Of a stretch of 64,000 nucleotides of DNA, positions 17,354-25,319 are shown one piece after another. Position numbers and translations under genes: made by a program. The notes under the pieces were generated by a model. The model saw nothing but the letters and a program-made list of their open reading frames with translations. It was not told the origin of the DNA and searched no databases. Each line of letters begins with the position of its first letter. Position 1 is the first letter of the stretch. Source of the stretch: RDXT01 sp033765305 (GTDB lineage Bacteria; Bacteroidota; Bacteroidia; J057); NCBI GenBank assembly GCA_033765305.1, contig JANRID010000010.1, forward strand, positions 246,481 through 310,480. The letters run 5' to 3'.

Positions 17354-18016
17354 TTACCGCCGCCAGCCAAAATTTTGCACCGCATAGGCCAGCGGAATTT
17401 CGTCGCTGCCGGTTTCGCCGGCGCTCAGCCGCACGGCGCAGCCCAGGGTCCTGAGCGAAGGGTGAAGGATATTGGCCCGGTGGCCCCGGGAATTCATCCA
17501 TCCGGCTACCAGCGTCTCGGCAAAGCTCAGGTAGGTATGCCGCAGGATCAGCCGGTCCTGCTGGTCATAGAACCGGTAGCCGCCCGGTGCGGCCTTGCGG
17601 TAGTACAGCGACCCTGGCTCATAGTCATACAGGAACTCGCTGGCCACATTTTCCGCGCCGGCATGGGGCTGAAAACGGCCTGCCCGCTGCTCGAAGCTGC
17701 GGCTCTGCGCATCATGGGGATTGACGTGGCTCACAAACCGGTAGCGGGCCATGGCGGCGGCGTGATGGTCGGCCATGTCGCGCAGACGCGGGTCGAACTC
17801 CAGGGGCGGGCGGTTGCTGCGCTGCCGCTCGCGGTTCGTGACGTAAAAGACCGCCGCATTGAGCAGGCTGTAGTCCGGATTCGCCAGATCCAGCGTATCG
17901 CGGAGCGCCGGCAGCGCCAGGAAGGTCTGCCACGTATAACGGGCATACTGACTGTCGGGAAAACGGCCTTCCGGCGCGGGCGCAAGCAGCAGGCAGAGGG
18001 TCAGAATGGGCAGCAT
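17354..18016 (-). CDS. CAP-superfamily (SCP/PR-1-like) secreted protein
   Basis: After a short signal peptide (LPILTLCLLLAPAPEG) the 220-aa protein carries the CAP signatures: LRDMADHHAAAMARYRFVSH, a GAENVA segment and WMNSRGHRANILHPSLRTLG near residue 175. These supply the usual His/Glu cavity residues. Bacterial CAP proteins are secreted; their function is mostly unknown. A -7-like box (TATCTTTT, minus strand, 18059-18066) may provide its own promoter, separate from the amidotransferase gene 60 bases upstream. Confidence 0.85.
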   Translation of the reverse strand: MLPILTLCLLLAPAPEGRFPDSQYARYTWQTFLALPALRDTLDLANPDYSLLNAAVFYVTNRERQRSNRPPLEFDPRLRDMADHHAAAMARYRFVSHVNPHDAQSRSFEQRAGRFQPHAGAENVASEFLYDYEPGSLYYRKAAPGGYRFYDQQDRLILRHTYLSFAETLVAGWMNSRGHRANILHPSLRTLGCAVRLSAGETGSDEIPLAYAVQNFGWRR

Positions 18017-18058
18017 AGCAACAGGAGCATCCAGCCTCCCTGAACGCAGGGGCGTCCA

Positions 18059-18066
18059 AAAAGATA
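18059..18066 (-). promoter_or_regulatory. Putative -7 element for the CAP-protein gene
   Basis: TATCTTTT on the minus strand lies about 43 bases before the start at 18016, within the gap to the upstream gene. Confidence 0.3.
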
Positions 18067-18076
18067 CATCTGCGCA

Positions 18077-18892
18077 TCAGGCCACCCGGCTCCGCACCCC
18101 TGTCAGGCCTCTGCGGGCCTCTTCGAGGAAGTTGGGCAGGATGGTCCGGTGGGTCAGGGCAATCTTGCGCTCGTCCTGCAGGCCGTCGATCATGTCGAGG
18201 TATTTGGCTTCGCCGTAGTTTTCCACCACCTGCAGGCGCTTGTCCGGGTGGCTGAAATGCTCGAGCATGCCGCCCGGATCGGCTTCAGGATGAAACTGCG
18301 TGCCGAAGAACTCGTCTGAAAAGCGCACCGCCATGATCGCCCGCTCGAAGAGCACGTGGTCGCGGATCTTTTCGAGCGCCATGATGCGGGCGCCGTGCTC
18401 CTCGAACACCTCCAGCCTGGGCTGCACCACCTGCCAGTCCCGGGATTCCACGGCAAAGAAAGGGTCCGGGAGCCCCGCCAGCACCGGCTCGCTGCGGCCT
18501 GCCAGCGTCTTGTGCACCGGCAGCACCCCGAACGACGAGGAACGCCGCCGGGTGACGGCGCCCAGCCCGAAGTGGTGGCAGGCCATCTGGTAGGAGTGGC
18601 AGATGAAGAAGACGTATTTTTTCCGCCCGGATGATTCCTGGTTGAAATACCAGAGGTCATCGATGAGGCGGTAATAGGCAGTATCCCAGACGCCGTCGCC
18701 CTCAAGCGGATTGCCGGGGCCGCCGGAGGAGATATAGATGTCGTAATCCAGCCCTGGGACATCCGCTTTCCGCCGCACGTCGAACTCGTCGAACTCCAGC
18801 CATGCATGGCGGTCTCCGAGGATTTCACGGATACAGCGCATCCCCTGGTTGGGGATGCCGTTGTACATGTCGAGCAGGGCTACGCGGTGCAT
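18077..18892 (-). CDS. Class I glutamine amidotransferase-like protein
   Basis: The 271-aa protein has the class I triad: nucleophile Cys98 in FFICHSYQMA, and His201 and Glu203 in FGTQFHPEAD. The oxyanion segment ISSGGPGNPLE is near residue 55. It lacks a synthetase domain, so it either supplies ammonia to a partner or hydrolyses a gamma-glutamyl compound. The gene begins 8 bases after the stop of an ATP-grasp gene on the same strand, so the two are almost certainly co-transcribed and probably work together. The C-terminal 60 residues (EAKYLDMIDGLQDERKIALT) extend past the usual domain end. Confidence 0.85.
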   Translation of the reverse strand: MHRVALLDMYNGIPNQGMRCIREILGDRHAWLEFDEFDVRRKADVPGLDYDIYISSGGPGNPLEGDGVWDTAYYRLIDDLWYFNQESSGRKKYVFFICHSYQMACHHFGLGAVTRRRSSSFGVLPVHKTLAGRSEPVLAGLPDPFFAVESRDWQVVQPRLEVFEEHGARIMALEKIRDHVLFERAIMAVRFSDEFFGTQFHPEADPGGMLEHFSHPDKRLQVVENYGEAKYLDMIDGLQDERKIALTHRTILPNFLEEARRGLTGVRSRVA

Positions 18893-18900
18893 CTCCCGGA

Positions 18901-19974
18901 TCAGGCTTTGCGCTTGCGTTTGGGCGGCGTAGTTTCTGCTTCCGGGGCAGGCTCGGCCGCCTTGGGCTTGCGGGCAGCAGGCTTGGGCCGGGCGGCGCCA
19001 TTGGCCGCAGGCGCAGCAGTCTCCCAGGGCACATGCTGCTGCACCGACTGCTGCATGAAGGTGCCCCAGGTGAGGTTCATCCGTCCGGCTTCATGCGCCT
19101 GCGCGCGCTCGATGGCGTAACGGGCTGCTGTTTCCACCACCCATTCGAAGTTGGCTTCCCCCACGGAGTTCACATCCGCATCCGGAGCCGGATTGCAGAA
19201 GTCGATGGCATAGGGCACGCCGTCGCGCACCGCAAATTCTACGGTATTGAAGTCGTAGCCCAGCGCGCGGTTCAGGCGCAGCACATACTCGTGGATGGTA
19301 TCCAGCAGCACAGGCGATACATCGTAGTGCGCAGCGTACCGGAGGTGGTGCGGATTGCGGGGCTCGTAGGGCATGATGTGCACATACTTGCCGCCGATGC
19401 AGTAGCAGCGGAAGTAGGAATCGAATTCGATCCCCTCCTGAAACAGCATCACCAGCTGGCCGGTCTCGTGGTGGGCATGGAAGAGCTCCTCGGACGAGCG
19501 GACCTTATATACGCTTTTCCAGCCGCCGCCGGCATGCGGCTTCATGTAGGCCGGAAATCCGATGCGCTCCATCATGTAGGCCCAGTCCAGCGGATAGGCC
19601 AGGTTGCGGAACGACTGCTCGCTGGTGTCGTCGGGGAAGGCAAAGGAAGGCAGCAGCACCGTTTTGGGTACGGGCACGCCGACCTGGGTCGCCAGGCAGT
19701 TGTTGAAAAACTTCTCGTCCGCGCTCCACCAGAAGGGGTTGTTGATCACGGCCGTGCCGCAGAGCGCGGCATTTTTCAGATAGGCCCGGTAAAAGGGCAC
19801 ATCCTGGGAGATGCGGTCGATGATGACATCGTAGCCGGAGGGCACGCCCTGCTCTACTTTGTCGATGCGGACGGCCTCGGCGCTGACGCCCGCCACCCCT
19901 TTCGAGTTTACCCGCTCCACGAATGCCTGGGGGAAGGTATTCTCCCTGCCGTGCAGAATGCCGATTTTTTTCAT
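18901..19974 (-). CDS. ATP-grasp ligase with basic low-complexity tail
   Basis: The 357-aa protein resembles RimK/D-Ala-D-Ala ligase-type ATP-grasp enzymes: an N-terminal Rossmann-like part (KKIGILHGRENTFPQAFVE), a central ATP-binding domain (GFPAYMKPHAGGGWKSVYKV) and a metal/ATP region (FNTVEFAVRDGVPYAIDFCN). Such enzymes form amide bonds through acyl phosphates; the substrate is unknown. The last ~40 residues form an Ala/Pro/Lys tail ending KRKRKA, atypical for the family. The ATG at 19974 is chosen because sequence upstream reads as non-coding. It precedes the amidotransferase gene by 8 bases. Confidence 0.82.
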   Translation of the reverse strand: MKKIGILHGRENTFPQAFVERVNSKGVAGVSAEAVRIDKVEQGVPSGYDVIIDRISQDVPFYRAYLKNAALCGTAVINNPFWWSADEKFFNNCLATQVGVPVPKTVLLPSFAFPDDTSEQSFRNLAYPLDWAYMMERIGFPAYMKPHAGGGWKSVYKVRSSEELFHAHHETGQLVMLFQEGIEFDSYFRCYCIGGKYVHIMPYEPRNPHHLRYAAHYDVSPVLLDTIHEYVLRLNRALGYDFNTVEFAVRDGVPYAIDFCNPAPDADVNSVGEANFEWVVETAARYAIERAQAHEAGRMNLTWGTFMQQSVQQHVPWETAAPAANGAARPKPAARKPKAAEPAPEAETTPPKRKRKA

Positions 19975-20078
19975 ACAGGATTGAGTTCTGATCCGGATGC
20001 TGCCCGCTGTGCCACATGCCGGGGGCAGCTGAGTTTCAAGATACAGGGCTTCGCGCGATTCGCCAAATCGGCGGGCGC

Positions 20079-20792
20079 TTAATTGAACTTGATCGTGGAG
20101 AGGTAATGCGGAAACATCTCTTTCCACACCGGCCAGTCGTGTACGGCACCGGGCCGCATATCAAACCAGAAGGGCACCTGCTTCTGGCTCAGCAGATAGG
20201 CCATATGCTCATTGGCGGCCCGGCAGATGTCGTGCTCGCCGAGGCCCAGGATGATGCCCATCTGCCAGAGGTTGCCGTCGTTGAGGCCGGGCAGGTAGTC
20301 CACCGGATTGTTGTAATAGGCATTCTGGTCGTAATATCCGTCCAGGTACGAGCGGATGTCGAAGGCGGCGCTCAGGTTGAAGAGGTAGCGCACCAGGCCC
20401 GGGTGGCGGAAGGCGAAGTTGGTGGCGTGAAAGCCGCCGAAGGAGCAGCCTGCCACCGCCACTTTGCCCACGGGCGTGTCATGCCGCACCCGCAGCGCGA
20501 TGTCGTGCAGAATCACATTTTCATACGCATTGTGGGTGCGCACGCGGTCCGCCGGATGGATCCGCCGGTTGTACCAGCTTTCCTTGTCGATGCCGTCCGG
20601 GCAGTAGATCTTCACCAGCCCCTGCTCCAGGTACCAGCGGGCCGATTCGATCAGGCCGAAGTCTTTATTCTCGAAGTACCGCCCCATCGAGGTCGGGAAC
20701 AGGATGAGGGGAAATCCGGCATGGCCGAAGCTCAGCATCTGGAAGTCCCGGCTGATGTGGGGGGAGTACCAGCGGAAGTATTCTTCTTTCAA
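20079..20792 (-). CDS. Esterase-family alpha/beta hydrolase (PF00756 type)
   Basis: The protein has the nucleophile elbow GCSFGGFHATN, a family-typical start (EEYFRWYSPHISRDFQML), a PTSMGR segment and a late His in AVHDWPVWK. These are features of the esterase D/antigen 85-like group, acting on acyl esters. No ATG fits: the frame runs into the next gene, but a TTG at 20792 begins exactly at the family N-terminus and lies about 20 bases from the start point of a full-consensus promoter. This gives 237 aa. It is followed on the same strand by the ATP-grasp and amidotransferase genes. Confidence 0.8.
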   Translation of the reverse strand: MKEEYFRWYSPHISRDFQMLSFGHAGFPLILFPTSMGRYFENKDFGLIESARWYLEQGLVKIYCPDGIDKESWYNRRIHPADRVRTHNAYENVILHDIALRVRHDTPVGKVAVAGCSFGGFHATNFAFRHPGLVRYLFNLSAAFDIRSYLDGYYDQNAYYNNPVDYLPGLNDGNLWQMGIILGLGEHDICRAANEHMAYLLSQKQVPFWFDMRPGAVHDWPVWKEMFPHYLSTIKFN

Positions 20793-20817
20793 GGCCTTAG
20801 CGTTAGGGGTTGGGCAG

Positions 20818-20849
20818 CAAATATACGATCCGGGTCTTCGCCTGCCAAA
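20818..20849 (-). promoter_or_regulatory. Promoter of the esterase / ATP-grasp / amidotransferase genes
   Basis: On the minus strand TTTG (20846-20849), 20 bases, TATATTTG (20818-20825) is a textbook Bacteroidota promoter. The predicted start point near 20811 gives a leader of about 19 bases to the TTG start at 20792. Confidence 0.65.
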
Positions 20850-20866
20850 TATGCGCAGGCCTGCGG

Positions 20867-22192
20867 CTACAGTTGCGCATCGCCGCGCAGGATGGACTCC
20901 GTCATGCGCCGGGCCATGGCTTCGAGATCGAAGCCCAGCTCTCGGTTGGCGCGCAGCGCCTGCTGCACCTGATCCGGCGGCAGCTTCGAGGCGCCGTGCA
21001 GTGCGCCCAGGATGGCTCCTGCCACAGCTCCGACGGTGTCGTTGTCCCGGCCGTAGTTGATGATGAACTGCAGGGACTGCGCGAAATCGAAGTCGCACAT
21101 CAGCATGCCCGTCAGCGCGATCAGGTAGATCTCGCCCGGATGGAAGGGCAGCCGCTGCAGCTGCTCGTCCAGCTGCCCGTAGGCATGCGACCACTGCGCA
21201 TAGCGCAGACGCGCTTCGGGTGTGTTGCGCGGCAGCGCCAGCCGCACCGGAGGGGCTGCTTCGCCTGTCTCGATTTTTCGGGCCTCATGCGTGATCCAGA
21301 GCGCACTCCGGTAGAAGAAATACGCGGAGCGGGCCGTCAGCCGGGCTTTGAAGTAGCCCAGGGGGTCCACGTCGCGGTGCACGGCCTTGAGCGAATCCGG
21401 CGTAGCCTGCGGATGCATGGCCGCCGCCGTCATGGCGGCCGTCAGCGCCGCGATGTCCTTGCCGTAGCCGATGTCATAGATATTGGTCCGGTAGGCCTGG
21501 AGATAGGCCCATTCGGGGTTGCCGGGGTAGGCGCCCCCGATCACCGGCGCGAAGAGCATGCCGCCGCAGACCATTTCCCCGCCGTAAAATCGGTTCATGG
21601 CATCCGCATAGCCGTCGAGGTCCCGCGCTGCATAGGGGCGGGCCACCTTCACCCACTCGGCGAGCCACTGGGCACGGCGCAGGCCGGCTTCCACCGGTTC
21701 AGTTTCCGGCGGCGCATCGCGCAGCGACTCCAGCTCGCGCTTGTAGCGGCTGATCAGCAGGCGGGCGTAGCCCGCCGGATCCAGGGTCCGGGGCCTGGGC
21801 TGGGCTTCGCCCGTTTCCCCCGTCAGAAAATCGATGGTGATGGCCTTCCAGCGGGTGTCGTCGGTGGTGCCCCCGGCCTGGAGGTTGTATTCCCAGGTGC
21901 CTTCCGGCGAAGGCTCGCGGATCATGGAGTCGAGCCCGTCCACGTGGCCGAATTCGGCCTGGATCATGTCCCGGCTCCACATTTCGGTCGGGGCGCCCAT
22001 GGCGTCGCCGATGGCGGTGCCCAGCAGGAGGCCCAGCACCTTGTCGTACAAGGTATCCTCGGGCAGGTTCAGGGAAATATAGGCTGCCAGGGTATCGGTT
22101 GGGGCAGGCTGGCCGGCAGGGCGGCGCTCGGACGGCCGGCAGGCGGCCAGGGCCAGCAGGAGGAGGATCGGCAAGGCAGGGACGCGGCGCAT
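20867..22192 (-). CDS. ADP-ribosylglycohydrolase family lipoprotein
   Basis: The DraG/ARH-like fold is indicated by LGTAIGDAMGAP with the acidic metal cluster TTDDT in the first half, and GRDNDTVGAVAGAILGA near the C-terminus. These supply the two-magnesium site used to remove ADP-ribose from proteins or small molecules. Unusually for the family, it has a lipoprotein signal (MRRVPALPILLLLALAAC, Cys18), placing the enzyme outside the cytoplasm. A conserved insert is seen between the metal motifs (441 aa in total). The ATG at 22192 gives the lipobox; the longer frame to 22312 does not. Confidence 0.85.
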   Translation of the reverse strand: MRRVPALPILLLLALAACRPSERRPAGQPAPTDTLAAYISLNLPEDTLYDKVLGLLLGTAIGDAMGAPTEMWSRDMIQAEFGHVDGLDSMIREPSPEGTWEYNLQAGGTTDDTRWKAITIDFLTGETGEAQPRPRTLDPAGYARLLISRYKRELESLRDAPPETEPVEAGLRRAQWLAEWVKVARPYAARDLDGYADAMNRFYGGEMVCGGMLFAPVIGGAYPGNPEWAYLQAYRTNIYDIGYGKDIAALTAAMTAAAMHPQATPDSLKAVHRDVDPLGYFKARLTARSAYFFYRSALWITHEARKIETGEAAPPVRLALPRNTPEARLRYAQWSHAYGQLDEQLQRLPFHPGEIYLIALTGMLMCDFDFAQSLQFIINYGRDNDTVGAVAGAILGALHGASKLPPDQVQQALRANRELGFDLEAMARRMTESILRGDAQL

Positions 22193-22264
22193 ACGCAAGG
22201 ATTGTAAGCCCAAGCTACGAAAAGAATGCCGCCGCAGCACCATCTCTGCGGCAGGCCACATACG

Positions 22265-22299
22265 CAACAAGCCGTTCCGGCTGGCGGAACGGCTGTTGG
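22265..22299 (-). terminator. Strong hairpin downstream of the fasciclin gene
   Basis: AGCCGTTCCG (22270-22279) pairs perfectly with CGGAACGGCT (22285-22294) over a 5-base loop, extended by CAAC/GTTG with one bulge. It follows the minus-strand stop at 22330. No long T run is present. Confidence 0.55.
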
Positions 22300-22329
22300 C
22301 ATACCTTTTCATGCGGCCGCAGGCGCGGC

Positions 22330-22851
22330 TCAGTCGTTCGGCGGGAGGATCACCCGGTCGATGATATGCACCACGCCGTTGAGGGCGCGGTTGTCGGCGG
22401 AGACGACCAGGGCATCGTTGACGCGCACCGCGCCGGAGGACACGTTCACGCTGATCTTGCCGCCCTGCACGGAGGAAATCCGGCCGGAGCTGAGGTCATT
22501 GGCCTCCACGCGGCCGGGCACGACGTGGTAGGTCAGGATCTTGACGAGTTCTGCTTTGTTTTCCGGCTTCAGGAGGGAAGCGACGGTGCCTTCAGGCAGG
22601 GCGGCGAAGGCGGTGTTGGTGGGCGCAAACACGGTGTAGGGGCCTTTCCCCTGCAGGGTCTCGACGAGGCCGGCGGCTTTGACGGCGGCCACGAGGGTGC
22701 TCAGGTCGCTGCGGGATGCGGCGATGTCCACGAGGTCCTTGCCGGCCTTCTGCGGGGCAGAGCTGCTGCTGCTGCCATGGTGCTGTGCGCGCAGGGCGGC
22801 GGGAGCCAGGGACAGGATCAGGCAGGCGGAAGCAATGAGAAAGCGTTTCAT
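22330..22851 (-). CDS. Secreted fasciclin (FAS1) domain protein
   Basis: A signal peptide (KRFLIASACLILSLAPAALRAQ) and a short His/Ser linker precede one FAS1 domain: DLSTLVAAVKAAGLVETLQG, YTVFAPTNTAF (H1 motif), LTYHVVPG and GVVHIIDRVILPP (H2 motif). FAS1 proteins mediate adhesion in the periplasm or at the surface. The length of 173 aa is normal for a one-domain protein. The gene is monocistronic, with a hairpin after the stop and a 470-base divergent region before the start. Confidence 0.9.
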   Translation of the reverse strand: MKRFLIASACLILSLAPAALRAQHHGSSSSSAPQKAGKDLVDIAASRSDLSTLVAAVKAAGLVETLQGKGPYTVFAPTNTAFAALPEGTVASLLKPENKAELVKILTYHVVPGRVEANDLSSGRISSVQGGKISVNVSSGAVRVNDALVVSADNRALNGVVHIIDRVILPPND

Positions 22852-23325
22852 GTGATAAGCAGTGATAGATGGTGAATGTGGCGCCAATACGCAGCCGGAG
22901 CCGGGTTTGGATCTGGGGGCAGGAAAAATTTTTTCGGCGGCTGCGGTGCCAGCCCCGGCCGGGCGCCGGAGTTGACCGGCTGGGGAGTTCTTGCGTATAG
23001 TTACAGCTGTTTGATAACCAGCAGTTTTTAGCATTTTCGGCGGCAAAGGGATGCGCTCGATTTTCCGTTTTATCTGGCGGAAGGCCGCGCAGAATCAGAT
23101 GCAGAATTGTTCCGAGCCTGAATCCCCGGCACCGGCAAGCCCGTATGCTGTGTGCAGTGTATGCAGCAGCATCATACGTTCTGTATTGCCAGAGTTCCCA
23201 AATTACGGCCAGGCGCAGGCGGTATGCCCAGGATTATCCGCAGATAGTCTCCGTGGTGCTTGGTGCCTCCGTTTCTCCGTGTAAAACCAGCCGTATATTT
23301 GCATACCCAACGATCACGGTATTTC
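22852..23325. other. Intergenic region between FAS1 and uvrC genes
   Basis: Apart from the uvrC promoter at its end, no convincing feature was found. A 77-codon frame (23051-23284) has an unusual composition and no supporting signals. A short stem near 23007-23028 (GCTG/CAGC followed by T5) is weak. Confidence 0.5.
23272..23301 (+). promoter_or_regulatory. Promoter of uvrC
   Basis: TTTC (23272-23275), 18 bases, TATATTTG (23294-23301): a perfect -7 box with an approximate -33. The start point near 23308 is about 18 bases before the ATG. Confidence 0.5.
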
Positions 23326-25131
23326 ATGTCCATCGATCTCTCCGCCAAACTGCGCAGCATCCCCGAAGATCCGGGCGTGTACCGCTTTCTGGACAAGAAA
23401 GGCAAGATCATCTACATCGGAAAGGCCAAGAGCCTCCGCAAACGCGTCGGCAGCTACTTCAGCAGCGGCCCCAAGCACAGCTACCGCATCCGCCACATGG
23501 TGGGGCATATCCACGACATCGCCTACACCGTCACCAACAGCGAGACCGAAGCGCTGCTGCTCGAAAACAGCCTGATCAAGAGCCATCAGCCCCGCTACAA
23601 TATCCTCCTCAAGGACGGCAAGACCTATCCCTACATCTGCATCCGCAACGAGCCGTTCCCCCGCGTGATGACCACCCGGCAGAAGGTGGACGACGGATCG
23701 GCTTACTTCGGGCCCTATCCCAGCGGCAGCGCCATGAACGCCATCATGCAGCTGATCCGGGGCCTGACCAAGCTGCGCACCTGCACGCTGAACCTGACGG
23801 AGGAAAATATCCGGGCCGGCAAGTTCAAGCGCTGCCTCGAATACCAGATCGGCAACTGCGCCGCCCCTTGCGAGTCCCTCATCCAGGAGGCTGAGTACCT
23901 GCGCGGCATCGAGCAGATCCGCCACATCCTGCGCGGCAACCTGGGCCCCGTCATCCGCAGCCTCGAAACCCTCATGCAGGAGGCTGCCGCACGCTATGAA
24001 TTCGAGAAGGCAGAGTTCTACAAAATCCGCATCGAGCGGGTGCGTGCCTACCAGCAGCGGGCGCGGGTAGTCTCCGAGACCATCGAGGACCTCGAAGTGC
24101 TGACCATCGACACCGAGGAGGACCTCAGCGTGGTCAACCATTTCAAAGTCCAGCACGGCGCCATCGTGGCCACCCATGCCTGGGAAATCCGCCGCACCCA
24201 CCAGGAAGAAGATGCCGAAATTCTCGGCGCCACCTTGGCGCATATGGCAGCGGGCGAAGACACGCTCTTCCCCGACATCGTGACCAACCTCCCCCTCGAC
24301 GAGGAGCAGATTCCGGAAGGCTGCCACGTGGCCGTGCCCCAGCGCGGCGACAAGAAGCACCTCGTGGACCTTTCGCTCAAAAACTGCCGCACCCTGCTCA
24401 CCGAAAAGCTCTACGGCCAGACCTTCCGCAAGCGCAAAACGCCCCAGGACGCCATGATGGAGGCCCTGCAGCAGGCCCTGCACCTGGAGCAGCTGCCCGA
24501 CCATATCGAGTGCTTCGACAACTCCAACTTCCAGGGCAGCTACCCGGTAGCCTCCTGCGTGGTGTTCAAGCAGGGCAAGCCCGCCAAGCGCGACTACCGC
24601 CATTTCAACATCAAGACCGTCGAAGGCCCCAACGACTTCGCCTCGATGGAGGAAATCGTGTACCGGCGCTACAAGCGCCTGATCGATGAGCAGCAGCCCT
24701 TGCCCAAGCTCATCGTCATCGACGGCGGCAAGGGGCAGCTTTCCAGTGCCGTGGAATCGCTGCGCAGGCTCGATCTGCTGGGCAAGGTGCCCGTGATCGG
24801 CATCGCCAAACGGCTGGAGGAGCTCTACCGCCCCGGCGATTCCATTCCCCTGCACATCGACAAGAAAAGCCCGGCCCTGCACCTGATCCAGCAGATCCGC
24901 AACGAAGCCCACCGCTTCGCCATCACCCACCACCGCGACCAGCGCAGCAAGGCCCAGGGCTCCGCCCTCTCCGGCATCAAGGGCATCGGGAAGGCCACTG
25001 AGCAGAAGATTCTCCAGGAATTCAAAAGCATCAAAAAACTCAAGGAGGCCAGCGAGGCCGAACTCAGCGCCAAGCTCGGCCCTGCCAAGGCGCGGGTGGT
25101 GCTGGAAGCCATCCGGTCGGGGGCGGTGTAA
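23326..25131 (+). CDS. uvrC: Excinuclease ABC subunit C
   Basis: UvrC makes the two incisions of nucleotide excision repair. The GIY-YIG domain lies at residues ~12-92 (GVYRFLDKKGKIIYIGKAKS), the UVR motif near 200-235, the RNase H-like 5' nuclease domain at ~380-540 (Asp398 in ECFDNSN) and tandem helix-hairpin-helix motifs at the end (LSGIKGIGKATEQKIL). The length of 601 aa is normal. uvrA and uvrB are not in the window. The ATG at 23326 sits about 18 bases after a predicted transcript start. Confidence 0.96.
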   Translation: MSIDLSAKLRSIPEDPGVYRFLDKKGKIIYIGKAKSLRKRVGSYFSSGPKHSYRIRHMVGHIHDIAYTVTNSETEALLLENSLIKSHQPRYNILLKDGKTYPYICIRNEPFPRVMTTRQKVDDGSAYFGPYPSGSAMNAIMQLIRGLTKLRTCTLNLTEENIRAGKFKRCLEYQIGNCAAPCESLIQEAEYLRGIEQIRHILRGNLGPVIRSLETLMQEAAARYEFEKAEFYKIRIERVRAYQQRARVVSETIEDLEVLTIDTEEDLSVVNHFKVQHGAIVATHAWEIRRTHQEEDAEILGATLAHMAAGEDTLFPDIVTNLPLDEEQIPEGCHVAVPQRGDKKHLVDLSLKNCRTLLTEKLYGQTFRKRKTPQDAMMEALQQALHLEQLPDHIECFDNSNFQGSYPVASCVVFKQGKPAKRDYRHFNIKTVEGPNDFASMEEIVYRRYKRLIDEQQPLPKLIVIDGGKGQLSSAVESLRRLDLLGKVPVIGIAKRLEELYRPGDSIPLHIDKKSPALHLIQQIRNEAHRFAITHHRDQRSKAQGSALSGIKGIGKATEQKILQEFKSIKKLKEASEAELSAKLGPAKARVVLEAIRSGAV

Positions 25132-25269
25132 TTGCCTGGGTTTTATGTGGGCCAAGTACCGGCAGGTGCTGACGGATCAGGGAGCGTGGGACTGATGGAG
25201 GCCCTGAAATAGGCCTTGATCATACGCTTCACCGGAACCCGCACGGTATGCCGCATCCGACTGCCCTGG

Positions 25270-25301
25270 TTTGGAAACCCAGACGTCAACCTGTATCTTT
25301 C
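25270..25301 (+). promoter_or_regulatory. Promoter of the AAA-like/PD-(D/E)XK gene
   Basis: TTTG (25270-25273), 20 bases, TATCTTTC (25294-25301). The start point near 25308 lies 12 bases before the ATG at 25320 and argues against the longer frame from 25248. Confidence 0.5.
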
Positions 25302-25319
25302 GTTCCAACAAAGAGGGCC

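Noticed and set aside
18059..18076. Single operon of CAP protein with the amidotransferase genes
   Set aside because: A separate -7-like box lies in the 60-base gap, so linkage is not assumed.
23051..23284. 77-codon frame between FAS1 and uvrC
   Set aside because: Unusual Ser/Cys/Pro-rich composition, overlaps the uvrC promoter region, no homology pattern.
23314..25155. Long minus-strand open frame of 613 codons across uvrC
   Set aside because: It mirrors the real gene; its composition (Ala, Gly, Val, Leu runs) has no domain pattern and is expected opposite a high-GC gene.
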